A DNA stretch of 10,611 nt from Alkaliphilus sp. (GCA_023230535.1 JALNXC010000019.1:1-10611), one strand, 5' to 3'. Positions 1 to 6,512 are shown, counted from the first letter of the stretch. Made by a program: numbers and translations. The notes: generated by a model not told the origin, from the letters alone.

Positions 1-437
1 CCAATAAAGTGATGTTCGACGTATCATGCTCCAAGGCTACTTATATACGTACATTGTGCAAGGATATCGGGGCCGAACTGGGTTGCGGCGGGACAATGTC
101 ATTCTTACTCAGGATAAAATCCGGTGAATTTGATTTGGAAACTACGATAACTATAGAGGATTTATTAAAAACAAAAAATGTTAAAGACTTATTATTGCCT
201 TTAGATTTTCCTTTAAAGCATATACCCGGAATTGTCGTAGGGCCTGTTTCCGTCAAACAAGCATTGAACGGGAATAATATCTATTCCTATCGTTCGACAG
301 ATGATGAAAAAATTTTGCCGGAAACAAAGGTACGTATTTATATTGAAAAACAATTTATTGGTTTCGGGATTGTCAAATGTGACAATATCGATAGAAATTA
401 TATTAAAGTTTTAAGGCTTTTGCTTGAAAAGGAGTAA
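1..437 (+). CDS. truB: tRNA pseudouridine(55) synthase TruB, C-terminal part (5' end outside window)
   Basis: TruB isomerises U55 in the T-loop of most tRNAs to pseudouridine. The frame is open from base 3, so the gene starts upstream; about 144 C-terminal residues are visible. The first third holds the family's conserved block CSKATYIRTLCKDIGAELG followed by a leucine/arginine stretch and SGEF, matching the 'CSKGTYIRTL..DiG..LG' part of the TruB catalytic fold. The catalytic Asp motif lies upstream and cannot be checked. The remaining residues form the small C-terminal RNA-binding extension typical of Firmicute TruB. The stop codon is TAA. The last codons also carry the SD of ribF (AAAAGGAG, 427-434), and ribF starts 2 bases after the stop, so the two are very likely translationally linked. 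The truB-ribF-rpsO order is the usual Firmicute order and supports the call. Confidence 0.95.
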   Translation, partial: NKVMFDVSCSKATYIRTLCKDIGAELGCGGTMSFLLRIKSGEFDLETTITIEDLLKTKNVKDLLLPLDFPLKHIPGIVVGPVSVKQALNGNNIYSYRSTDDEKILPETKVRIYIEKQFIGFGIVKCDNIDRNYIKVLRLLLEKE

Positions 438-439
438 AT

Positions 440-1366
440 ATGGAGATAATTAAACAATATAACCAATTGAATAAAAACCTACAGAGGGGAATTGCATTGG
501 GGAATTTTGATGGGGTCCATATCGGCCATCAAAAGTTAATTAAAATTTTAGTGGAAAAATGCAGATTAAATAATCTGCAGTCCTGTATCTATACTTTTGC
601 TAATCACACGTTGGAAGTTATTACAGGTAAGAAGATACCTCTTCAAATTACAAATATGTGCATGAAACAAAAAATATTTAAATCCTTAGGTATAGAGCTC
701 TTATATTTAGAAAGGTTTAACAGGGATCTTATGGCATTGAGCCCTGAAGATTTTGTCAGGGATATCCTGGTAGATAAATTGAATTGCAAAATTGTGGCGG
801 TAGGGTTTGATTACAGTTTCGGTTATAAAGGCCGGGGAAACTCGGATACTTTAAAGGAGATGGGAAAAAAGTATAATTTTGAGGTATGTGTAATTCAACC
901 CGTAATCGTAGATTCCGAAAAGGTAGGGAGCTCCGTCATCAGAAAATATATTAAGAATGGAAATATAGAAAAAGCCAACACCCTTTTGGGAAGGCCATAT
1001 TCAATCTGCAGTAAAATAGTTCATGGTAAGGGAATAGGGGGAAATAGATTGGGGTATCCTACGGCTAATATTTTAATAAAATCTTCCTATTTAATACCTA
1101 ATGAAGGTGTATATGCTACATTTGTAAAAATTGATAATTCGGTATATAAAGGGGCTACTTGTATAGGCACCAGCCCAACCTTTGGTGAATATGGTATAGG
1201 TATGGAGACTTTTATTATCGGTTTTAATGAAAATATATATGACAAGTTTGTGGAGATACGGTTTATAAAAAAAATGAGGGGCCAAATCAGATTTAACGAT
1301 ATAAACAGTCTGATAGAACAGATCAGACGGGATGTAAATAACGTCAATACATATTTACATTTATAA
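440..1366 (+). CDS. ribF: Bifunctional riboflavin kinase / FAD synthetase RibF (RibC)
   Basis: This 308-residue protein has the normal length for the family. It phosphorylates riboflavin to FMN and then adenylylates FMN to FAD in the cytoplasm. The N-terminal nucleotidyltransferase half has the HxGH-type signature GNFDGVHIGH at residues 21-30, and the later block VGFDYSFGYKGRG (121-133) fits the same domain. The C-terminal flavokinase half has GNRLGYPTAN (201-210), the GTSPTFG loop (243-249) and the putative catalytic Glu256 in METFI. It ends in the conserved 'RFIKKMRGQIRF...L..QI..D' block (274-298). The ATG start is 5 bases after an SD that lies inside the end of truB. The stop is TAA. The last codons overlap a promoter for rpsO (1354-1382), so the 3' end of this gene doubles as regulatory DNA. 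B. subtilis calls the same gene ribC. Confidence 0.96.
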   Translation: MEIIKQYNQLNKNLQRGIALGNFDGVHIGHQKLIKILVEKCRLNNLQSCIYTFANHTLEVITGKKIPLQITNMCMKQKIFKSLGIELLYLERFNRDLMALSPEDFVRDILVDKLNCKIVAVGFDYSFGYKGRGNSDTLKEMGKKYNFEVCVIQPVIVDSEKVGSSVIRKYIKNGNIEKANTLLGRPYSICSKIVHGKGIGGNRLGYPTANILIKSSYLIPNEGVYATFVKIDNSVYKGATCIGTSPTFGEYGIGMETFIIGFNENIYDKFVEIRFIKKMRGQIRFNDINSLIEQIRRDVNNVNTYLHL

Positions 1367-1382
1367 CTATATATGTTAAAAT
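1354..1382 (+). promoter_or_regulatory. Extended -10 sigma-A promoter for rpsO
   Basis: The -35 box is TTTACA (1354-1359), followed by a 17-base spacer and -10 box TAAAAT (1377-1382). A TG dinucleotide at 1374-1375 gives the extended form TGtTAAAAT. Transcription would start near 1389, leaving a leader of about 80 nt before rpsO. The promoter overlaps the last ribF codons. It is inferred from sequence only. Confidence 0.6.
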
Positions 1383-1389
1383 AATTAAG

Positions 1390-1468
1390 AAATTAATGAA
1401 CCTATTCTCGGTAAAATGATTCACCGACATTTACTTAGAATTAGGGGATAAAAATGGGAGGTGAAATA
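1390..1468 (+). promoter_or_regulatory. Probable S15 autoregulatory leader of rpsO mRNA
   Basis: The untranslated leader can fold into nested stems. An outer stem pairs CCTATTC (1401-1407) with GAATTAGG (1438-1445) with one bulged T. An inner hairpin pairs TCGGT (1408-1412) with ACCGA (1423-1427). The unpaired stretch between the inner hairpin and the outer 3' strand, about 1428-1437, makes the shape resemble a multi-branch junction just upstream of the SD at 1456. S15 is known to repress its own mRNA by binding a leader structure that mimics its 16S rRNA site, in several unrelated architectures across bacteria. The assignment here rests on position and pairing, not on a recognised consensus. 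Confidence 0.45.
1456..1464 (+). promoter_or_regulatory. Strong SD that fixes the rpsO start at 1469
   Basis: GGGAGGTGA (1456-1464) is close to a full anti-SD match and sits 4 bases before ATG 1469. An in-frame ATG at 1454 overlaps this SD and has none of its own, so translation should start at 1469 and the MGGEI extension should not be made. Confidence 0.85.
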
Positions 1469-1732
1469 ATGGCACAAAAAAGTAAAAAGACAATTATAGA
1501 TGCTTTTAAAACCCATGAAAATGATACAGGTTCTCCGGAAGTGCAAATTGCCTTGCTGACGGAAAGGATCAATCATTTAAATGAACATTTAAAGATTCAT
1601 AAGAAAGATTTTCATTCTCGAAGGGGACTTTTGAAGATGGTTGGTAGGAGAAGAAATTTGCTAAACTATCTTATGAACAGGGACATCGAAAGATATAGGG
1701 AAGTGATTGCAAGATTAAAACTAAGAAAATAA
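1469..1732 (+). CDS. rpsO: 30S ribosomal protein S15
   Basis: S15 is a primary binding protein of the 16S rRNA central domain, where it contacts a three-way junction and helps S6/S18 to assemble. The 87-residue product is almost exactly the family length (88-89). It shows the diagnostic blocks HENDTGSPEVQIALLTERI (residues 16-34), HLKIHKKDFHSRRGLL (41-56) and GRRRNLLNYL (59-68), covering the four helices of S15 and its RNA-contacting His/Asp/Ser residues. The start at 1469 is chosen because the strong SD at 1456-1464 would be inside the gene if the upstream ATG (1454) were used. It has its own promoter and leader and is followed by two hairpins before pnp. The rpsO-pnp neighbourhood is conserved from E. 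coli to Bacillus. Confidence 0.98.
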   Translation: MAQKSKKTIIDAFKTHENDTGSPEVQIALLTERINHLNEHLKIHKKDFHSRRGLLKMVGRRRNLLNYLMNRDIERYREVIARLKLRK

Positions 1733-1736
1733 CAAA

Positions 1737-1765
1737 GGGCGGGGAATACCCGCTCTATTATTTGA
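1737..1765 (+). terminator. Hairpin after rpsO, possible weak terminator or processing site
   Basis: GGGCGGG (1737-1743) pairs with CCCGCTC (1749-1755), including one G-T wobble, around the 5-base loop GAATA. The following tract is only moderately T-rich (TATTATTTG), so it may be a weak terminator or an mRNA 3'-end protection or processing hairpin. Confidence 0.45.
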
Positions 1766-1779
1766 TTATTAATCTTAAT

Positions 1780-1805
1780 AAGCCACAAAGGCTTTTTATT
1801 TTATT
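1780..1805 (+). terminator. Second hairpin with T-rich tail between rpsO and pnp
   Basis: AAGCC (1780-1784) pairs with GGCTT (1790-1794) around loop ACAAA, and the tail continues TTTATTTTATT. The stem is short (5 bp) but the T tract is good, so it probably causes partial termination between rpsO and pnp. Confidence 0.55.
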
Positions 1806-1818
1806 CCTAACCGGAATT

Positions 1819-1846
1819 TTGAAAATTTTCGGGTAGAGGATAAATA
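1819..1846 (+). promoter_or_regulatory. Possible promoter for pnp
   Basis: TTGAAA (1819-1824), a 16-base spacer and TAAATA (1841-1846) lie downstream of both rpsO hairpins, with the pnp SD (AAGGAGG, 1870-1876) about 20 bases further on. The -10 is imperfect and the region is AT-rich, so this is a candidate only. Confidence 0.35.
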
Positions 1847-1886
1847 ACATGAAAATACTTTACGGATGAAAGGAGGATAATAAATA

Positions 1887-3986
1887 ATGATTAAGATTTT
1901 CCAAAAAGAGATAGGTGGCAGAGTTTTGGAAGTTGAAATTGGAAAATTGGCTCAACTTTCCGATGGTGCTTGCTTCCTGAGGTATGGGGAAACTGTGGTC
2001 CTTGTCAGTGCATGTGCTTCAAAATTACCCAGAGAAGGTATAGATTTTTTTCCTCTGAGTGTGGATTATGAAGAAAAAATGTATGCTGCAGGAAAGATTC
2101 CCGGAGGTTTTATCAAAAGAGAAGGTAGGCCCAGCGAGAATGCCATATTGACCTGCAGGTTGATAGATCGTCCAATCAGGCCCCTGTTTCCGGAAGGATA
2201 TAGAAATGAGGTGCAGGTGATTGCGACGGTACTTTCGGTAGATTTGGATTGTAGCCCCGATATTGTTGCAATGATAGGTTCATCAATATCGCTATCTATT
2301 TCCAGTATTCCGTTTCAGGGGCCGACGGCTTCTGTAAACATAGGTATGATTGACGGCAAATATATAATCAACCCTACAAGCGAAGAAAGAGAAAAAAGTG
2401 AATTAGATCTCATTGTTTCCGGAACAAAAGATGCTGTTATGATGATAGAAGCGGGAGCCAATGAGGTTACGGAGGCTCAGGTTTTGGAAGCAATTTTATT
2501 TGCACATGACGAAATCAAAGATATCGTCTCATTTATAGAAGAAATTGTCGCGGAGGTTGGAAAAGAGAAACAAGAGATTATCCTGCCCGATGTGGATGAA
2601 GGCTTAGATACTGAAGTGAGAGAGTATGCAACCTCAAAGATAGCCGATGCAATCAGAACGGTGGAAAAGTTAGAAAGATCGGAGAGAATAGAATCGGCCG
2701 AAGCGAAGGCATTAGAATATTTTACGGATAAATATGGGGAGGATGTGGACATAAAACGGGTCGCTTCCGTGTTAGATACAATTTTAAAGGAGGAAACCAG
2801 GCGTTTAATTTTGTATGATAAAATAAGACCCGATGATCGGAAATATGATGAGATCAGACCCATATCCAGTGAGGTAGGTTTGTTACCCAAAACCCATGGT
2901 TCCGGTTTGTTTACAAGGGGCCAAACCCAGGTGTTATCCGTAGTAACCTTAGGTGCAATAGGTGATGTTCAAATTATAGACGGCCTGAGCGAGGAAGAGT
3001 CAAGAAGGTATATGCATCACTATAATTTCCCGCCATTCAGCACGGGAGAGGTCAGGTTTTTAAGAGGGCCTGGCAGACGCGAAATCGGACATGGGGCTTT
3101 GGCCGGAAGGGCATTAGAACCCATGATACCTTCACAGGACGATTTTCCATATACTATTCGTGTAGTATCCGAGGTTTTATCTTCCAACGGGTCCACTTCT
3201 CAAGCAAGTGTGTGCGGCAGTACACTATCATTGTTGGATGCCGGTGTACCTATTAAAGATATGGTGGCGGGAATTGCTATGGGATTAGTTAAGGAAGATG
3301 ATAATATAGCTATTTTATCGGATATACAAGGCATGGAAGATTTTTTAGGAGATATGGATTTTAAAGTTGCCGGGACATCTAAAGGTATAACTGCTATGCA
3401 GATGGATATCAAAATAAAGGGTATAGAAAAAACTATATTAGAGAAGGCATTAGAACAGGCGAGGGTCGGCAGATTATATATTTTAGATAAAATGAAAGAG
3501 ACCATCAGTTCACCGAGGCCGGAACTCTCACCTTATGCTCCCAGGATGTTGATAACCAAGATACATCCGGATAAAATCAGAGAAGTTATCGGGGCAGGCG
3601 GAAAGACTATAAATAAAATCATTGAAGATACGGGAGTTAAAATCGATATTGAAAATGACGGTACTATATTTATAGCCGCATTGACACAGGAAGCGGCGGA
3701 AAATGCGCTTAAAGCCATAGACGAGATAATCCGGGATCCCGAGGTAGGAGATGTCTATAAAGGAAAGGTTATAAAAATAATGAACTTTGGAGCTTTTGTA
3801 GAAATTCTCCCGGGCAAAGAAGGGTTGGTCCATATATCCAATATAGCACATGAGAGAATAAATAAAGTAGAGGATGTGTTGGCAGCGGGGGATGAAGTTG
3901 AAGTAAAAGTAATAGAAATAGACCAGCAGGGAAAAATAGGCTTGTCAAGAAAGGCGCTTCTGCCTAAAAAAAATAATAAAAAATAA
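1887..3986 (+). CDS. pnp: Polyribonucleotide nucleotidyltransferase (PNPase)
   Basis: PNPase is a ring-shaped trimeric 3'-to-5' exoribonuclease that degrades RNA phosphorolytically to nucleoside diphosphates. The 699-residue length is typical. The order of parts is the normal one: first RNase PH-like core (about 5-225), all-helical linker (about 235-315), second RNase PH-like core (about 320-545), KH domain (about 550-612) and S1 domain (about 619-690). The first core shows FIKREGRPSENAILTCRLIDRPIRPLF-type residues near 75-101. The second has GRREIGHGALAGRAL (396-410), SNGSTSQASVCG (433-444) and the metal/catalytic block DFLGDMDFK (485-493, with Asp485, Asp489 and Asp491). The KH GxxG loop is GAGG (569-572). 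The S1 domain begins at GDVYKGKVIKIMNFGAFVE. The start has SD AAGGAGG at 1870-1876. A strong terminator follows. I see no truncation. Confidence 0.98.
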   Translation: MIKIFQKEIGGRVLEVEIGKLAQLSDGACFLRYGETVVLVSACASKLPREGIDFFPLSVDYEEKMYAAGKIPGGFIKREGRPSENAILTCRLIDRPIRPLFPEGYRNEVQVIATVLSVDLDCSPDIVAMIGSSISLSISSIPFQGPTASVNIGMIDGKYIINPTSEEREKSELDLIVSGTKDAVMMIEAGANEVTEAQVLEAILFAHDEIKDIVSFIEEIVAEVGKEKQEIILPDVDEGLDTEVREYATSKIADAIRTVEKLERSERIESAEAKALEYFTDKYGEDVDIKRVASVLDTILKEETRRLILYDKIRPDDRKYDEIRPISSEVGLLPKTHGSGLFTRGQTQVLSVVTLGAIGDVQIIDGLSEEESRRYMHHYNFPPFSTGEVRFLRGPGRREIGHGALAGRALEPMIPSQDDFPYTIRVVSEVLSSNGSTSQASVCGSTLSLLDAGVPIKDMVAGIAMGLVKEDDNIAILSDIQGMEDFLGDMDFKVAGTSKGITAMQMDIKIKGIEKTILEKALEQARVGRLYILDKMKETISSPRPELSPYAPRMLITKIHPDKIREVIGAGGKTINKIIEDTGVKIDIENDGTIFIAALTQEAAENALKAIDEIIRDPEVGDVYKGKVIKIMNFGAFVEILPGKEGLVHISNIAHERINKVEDVLAAGDEVEVKVIEIDQQGKIGLSRKALLPKKNNKK

Positions 3987-3996
3987 AACAAATAGG

Positions 3997-4034
3997 AAAA
4001 GCATAAACCGTTAAGGTTTATGTTTTTTAGTTTT
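3997..4034 (+). terminator. Intrinsic terminator of pnp
   Basis: CATAAACC (4002-4009) pairs perfectly with GGTTTATG (4015-4022) around loop GTTAA, preceded by an A run and followed by TTTTTTAGTTTT. It begins 10 bases after the pnp stop and is the clearest terminator in the window. Confidence 0.88.
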
Positions 4035-4110
4035 ATGGATATTGATTGCATAAGTAATTTTAATTTGAATAGTATATTACAAATATTACAATTAAACGGG
4101 GGGTATATTT

Positions 4111-4833
4111 ATGATAGTTATTATAAACAAGAAAATTGCAATATTTGTAATAATCACAATTATTTTAGCTCTGATTGCAGGTTTTATTTTCTTGAGAGGG
4201 ACCAAGGCGAAGGTAGTGAGCAACTATAATATTGTTCCGTTAAAACCGATTGATAGAGGAAACGAAAACGGCAAGTATATTGCGTTTGCATGTAATGTCG
4301 ATTGGGGTAACGAGGTATTGCCGGATATGTTGGAGACATTGAATAAAGAAAACATAAATATCACCTTTTTTGTGACCGGAAGGTGGGCAGAAAGATTCCC
4401 TGATCTGATGAAGCAAATTGTAGATAACGGGCATGAAATCGGAAGTCATGGATATCAACATTTAGATTATGAAAAGTTGACTTTGGAACAAAATGAGGAG
4501 CAGATAAAAAAAGCGGATGAGATACTATCAAAATATACCGAAAATAAAATTGTCTTATTTGCCCCGCCATCCGGTTCCTATAACAATAATACACTTGTTG
4601 CATCCGATAAATTGGGATACAAAACAATATTGTGGACTATAGATACCATAGATTGGAGAGCCGGGAGCACCAAAGATGTTATTATAGACAGGATATTGAA
4701 AAAAGATGATTTTAACGGTGCGATAGTTCTAATGCACCCGATGCCCGAAACTGCGAAGGCCTTGCCGGTATTGATTGAGATGATGCGTGAGAGGGGTTTG
4801 GAGGTAGGCACTGTCGGCGATGTTTTAAAATAA
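4111..4833 (+). CDS. Membrane-anchored polysaccharide deacetylase-family protein (YlxY-like, sporulation-associated)
   Basis: The 240-residue protein has an N-terminal membrane segment (residues about 8-28, mostly I/L/V/A/F) and then a NodB-type deacetylase domain outside the membrane. Fold-defining blocks are present: TFFVTGRWAERFPDLM (85-100), SHGYQH (112-117) with metal-type His113 and His117, WTIDTIDW (175-182) and LMH with His209. Two canonical positions differ. The first motif reads CNVDWG (61-66), with Asn62 where the catalytic-base Asp of the TFDD / FDISWG motif is expected and Asp64 kept. The RPPYG motif reads APPSG (151-155), so its Arg is absent. Its place next to pnp matches ylxY of B. 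subtilis, and related PdaB proteins act on spore cortex peptidoglycan. Catalytic activity is uncertain. SD GGGGGG at 4098-4103 precedes the ATG by 7 bases. A weak TTGAAT-N16-TACAAT promoter candidate lies at 4065-4092, but it would leave almost no leader. Confidence 0.88.
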   Translation: MIVIINKKIAIFVIITIILALIAGFIFLRGTKAKVVSNYNIVPLKPIDRGNENGKYIAFACNVDWGNEVLPDMLETLNKENINITFFVTGRWAERFPDLMKQIVDNGHEIGSHGYQHLDYEKLTLEQNEEQIKKADEILSKYTENKIVLFAPPSGSYNNNTLVASDKLGYKTILWTIDTIDWRAGSTKDVIIDRILKKDDFNGAIVLMHPMPETAKALPVLIEMMRERGLEVGTVGDVLK

Positions 4834-5141
4834 AAATGTTTAAAACACTAAAAACAGTAAAATTCCATGTTAAAATATAATTAAATAGGCTGAATGGATG
4901 TATTTGCCGCAATTCTACATAAATGGGTAAAAATTTTTCGGTATAGGTTTTGATACACCGGTTGTTTGAAGCTTGTGATAATGTATTTTTTTAATTATAT
5001 ATATCATATCGAATGTTATCATAAATGATAAACAATATATGTATAAAACACAGCATATCCAATATAATTATATATAAGTAAAGGAAACGAACTTACATTA
5101 TGAAAATACACAAAACAATATGACAATAGGGGGGATAAATT
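4834..5141 (+). other. 308-bp AT-rich intergenic region with inverted repeat and promoter-like boxes
   Basis: No reading frame here looks like a gene. It contains an inverted repeat TTATCAT-AA-ATGATAA (5016-5031), an extended -10-like TGtGATAAT (4974-4982) without a good -35, and an exact TATAAT (5063-5068) with a poor -35. It also holds GTAAAAATTTTT (4927-4938), which recurs before the promoter at the window end. There is no convincing terminator for the deacetylase gene. The region most likely carries the promoter of the ymxH-type gene, possibly recognised by a sporulation sigma factor, but I cannot fix the site. Confidence 0.5.
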
Positions 5142-5390
5142 ATGCGTTTAAGTGCAATTGGCGGTAAAGAAATTGTTAATTTACATGATGGAAGCAGCTT
5201 GGGTTTAATATCGGAATCGGATTTGTTGATCAACAAAAGAACGGGGAGAATACACTCTCTTTTAATTCCGGAAAATAAAGGCCTTTTCAGTCTCTTTTCT
5301 AATAATTCTCTGATGGAAATTCCTTGGGAATCTATAAAAAAGATAGGGCACGATATGATCATAATCGATTTGGAAGAGAGTTATAGATGA
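5142..5390 (+). CDS. ymxH: YlmC/YmxH family sporulation protein (PRC-barrel)
   Basis: This small 82-residue, probably cytoplasmic protein has the YlmC/YmxH pattern. It starts MRLSAIGGKEIVNLHDGSSLG, continues with strands SDLLINKRTGRIHSLLIP (residues 26-43), and ends WESIKKIGHDMIIID (62-76), which is the compact six-strand barrel of the PRC family. The family is near-universal in endospore formers; its molecular role is not established, though PRC barrels are generally protein- or RNA-binding modules. The position after the pnp-deacetylase pair corresponds to B. subtilis ymxH rather than its paralogue ylmC. SD AGGGGGG (5128-5134) sits 7 bases before ATG. The stop is TGA. There are no membrane segments or signal peptide. 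Confidence 0.88.
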   Translation: MRLSAIGGKEIVNLHDGSSLGLISESDLLINKRTGRIHSLLIPENKGLFSLFSNNSLMEIPWESIKKIGHDMIIIDLEESYR

Positions 5391-5490
5391 AAATATTAGG
5401 TATCGGGGAATAGATGGCCCGGATTAGGTAAAAAATAATACAGAACAAAACTTTATAATAAATTTTATAATACTAAAAGTGTGTAAACAT

Positions 5491-5498
5491 AGGAGTGG
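5491..5498 (+). promoter_or_regulatory. SD that fixes the tepA start at 5503
   Basis: AGGAGTGG (5491-5498) lies 4 to 7 bases before ATG 5503. An in-frame GTG at 5479 is preceded only by A/T-rich sequence without an SD, so it is unlikely to be used. Confidence 0.8.
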
Positions 5499-5502
5499 AA
5501 AA

Positions 5503-6246
5503 ATGGAAAACTATTTTACAAGAGAACAATATCCCCAGTTCACGGTGCCTTCTCCCAATATTCCTAACGAAAGTGAAACAGATAATAAACAGCAATTGGA
5601 AACCATACAGGAATTGGGGATAAATGCATTGCCTGAATCCGGCGGAAATATTCATACATTAACTATTATAGGTCATATAGAAGGGCATATGATTGCACCT
5701 CCACAGAATAAATCAAGCAAATACGAACATATAATCCCTCAATTGGTGGCTGTAGAAGAGAGCCAAAATATTGAAGGGTTATTGATAATTTTAAATACTG
5801 TCGGCGGGGATGTAGAAGCCGGGTTAGCCATTTCCGAATTGATATGCAGCCTGTCCAAACCCAAGGTTACCTTAGTCATAGGGGGCGGCCACAGTATAGG
5901 TGTTCCCTTAGCCACCGCAGGAGATTATTCGTTTATTGCTCCTACCGCAACTATGACTATACACCCTATAAGGATGAATGGGCTGATAATAGGAATTCCG
6001 CAAACTTTCGAATATTTTTTAAAAATGCAGGAGCGAATAGTAAATTTTGTTTTACGCACTTCGAAAATAAACAGAAATGTTTTTGTACAATTGATGAGGG
6101 CTACGGATAAACTTGCAAACGATGTAGGTACAATTTTAATAGGAAAAGAGGCGGTGGAATATGGACTGATTGATGAAGTCGGGGGTTTAGATAAGGCAAT
6201 GAGCAAGTTAAAAGAATTGATAGAAATGAACAAGCAGGTCCCTTAA
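5503..6246 (+). CDS. tepA: ClpP-like serine peptidase TepA (YmfB), translocation-enhancing protein family
   Basis: The 247-residue cytosolic protein is of the ClpP/crotonase-fold class specific to spore formers. After a polar N-terminus (about 1-45) comes the core. ILNTVGGDVEAG (96-107) is the oxyanion/substrate strand region. GGGHSIGVPLA (127-137) carries the probable nucleophile Ser131, and TMTIHPIRMNG (150-160) the probable base His154. ANDVGTILIGKEAVEYGLIDEVGG (205-228) matches the ClpP 'EAVEYGLVD' end, with Asp207 as likely third catalytic residue. All three positions look intact, so an active peptidase is expected. Like its family it lacks the ClpP N-terminal loop that docks AAA+ unfoldases. 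In B. subtilis the homologue has been tied to sporulation and spore outgrowth and earlier to protein export; the exact substrate here is unknown. Followed by a terminator-like hairpin. Confidence 0.92.
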   Translation: MENYFTREQYPQFTVPSPNIPNESETDNKQQLETIQELGINALPESGGNIHTLTIIGHIEGHMIAPPQNKSSKYEHIIPQLVAVEESQNIEGLLIILNTVGGDVEAGLAISELICSLSKPKVTLVIGGGHSIGVPLATAGDYSFIAPTATMTIHPIRMNGLIIGIPQTFEYFLKMQERIVNFVLRTSKINRNVFVQLMRATDKLANDVGTILIGKEAVEYGLIDEVGGLDKAMSKLKELIEMNKQVP

Positions 6247-6291
6247 ACATACCGGATCTAAATTTAAAAATTCAATTAAATAAATTATAAA

Positions 6292-6348
6292 AGCCGTTAA
6301 GTGGTTATTTTTAATATAAAACTTGATGGCTCTTATTCGTTTTTGCTT
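6292..6348 (+). terminator. Probable terminator after tepA
   Basis: AGCCGTTAAGT (6292-6302) pairs with ACTTGATGGCT (6321-6331) over 11 positions with two G-T wobbles and an 18-base A/T loop. The tail is CTTATTCGTTTTTGCTT. The large loop and interrupted T tract make it only moderately convincing. Confidence 0.5.
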
Positions 6349-6392
6349 AAATTATACCGTCTTATAAACTTTTTATACTTTTTATATAATAT

Positions 6393-6421
6393 TTGTAGGT
6401 TTTAAGGTTTTGATGTAGAAT
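6393..6421 (+). promoter_or_regulatory. Weak promoter candidate upstream of ftsK
   Basis: TTGTAG (6393-6398), 17-base spacer, TAGAAT (6416-6421). A second TATAAT lies at 6385-6390 with a poor TTATAA at -35. A promoter is expected because a terminator-like hairpin precedes the 266-bp gap, but which box is used is uncertain. Confidence 0.3.
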
Positions 6422-6499
6422 ATATTATCAGGCCAAACACTTATAAAATATGTATAGCGGGCTCTCATGTTTTGTAAACTAAATTTACTAAAATTTTGT

Positions 6500-6503
6500 G
6501 GAG
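6500..6503 (+). promoter_or_regulatory. SD that fixes the ftsK start at 6513
   Basis: GGAG (6500-6503) precedes ATG 6513 by 9 bases. The upstream in-frame GTG (6498) overlaps this site and has no SD of its own, so ATG 6513 is preferred. Confidence 0.65.
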
Positions 6504-6512
6504 TTGATAATA

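Noticed and set aside
1810..1832. Imperfect hairpin CCGGAATTTT ... TTTTCGG before pnp
   Set aside because: It needs a wobble and a bulge, has no T tract, and overlaps a promoter candidate, so no function can be assigned.
2477..2890. Long antisense open frames inside pnp (also within ribF, tepA, ftsK and pgsA)
   Set aside because: They mirror the codon pattern of the sense genes, lack SD sites, and their serine/isoleucine-rich products resemble no family.
2030..3450. GAGAAGG octamer-like words reminiscent of SpoIIIE recognition sequences (GAGAAGGG)
   Set aside because: Only 7-base partial matches are seen within coding sequence, and the number is not meaningful without a genome-wide skew count.
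4020..4229. 69-codon open frame upstream of and overlapping the deacetylase gene
   Set aside because: It starts inside the pnp terminator tail, has no SD, is rich in Asn/Cys/Tyr without any family pattern, and overlaps the well-supported deacetylase start in another frame.
4821..4847. Inverted repeat TGTTTTAAA ... TTTAAAACA at the end of the deacetylase gene
   Set aside because: The stem is almost entirely A/T, overlaps the last codons and is followed by no T tract, so it is not a credible terminator.
5054..5068. Possible sporulation sigma-E promoter (CATATCC box with an ATA-rich -35 about 14 bases upstream)
   Set aside because: The match to the -10 consensus is poor and such boxes are common by chance in this AT-rich gap.
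6470..6493. Imperfect A/T hairpin just before the ftsK SD
   Set aside because: It pairs mainly A with T and contains a bulge; there is no sign of a riboswitch or terminator.
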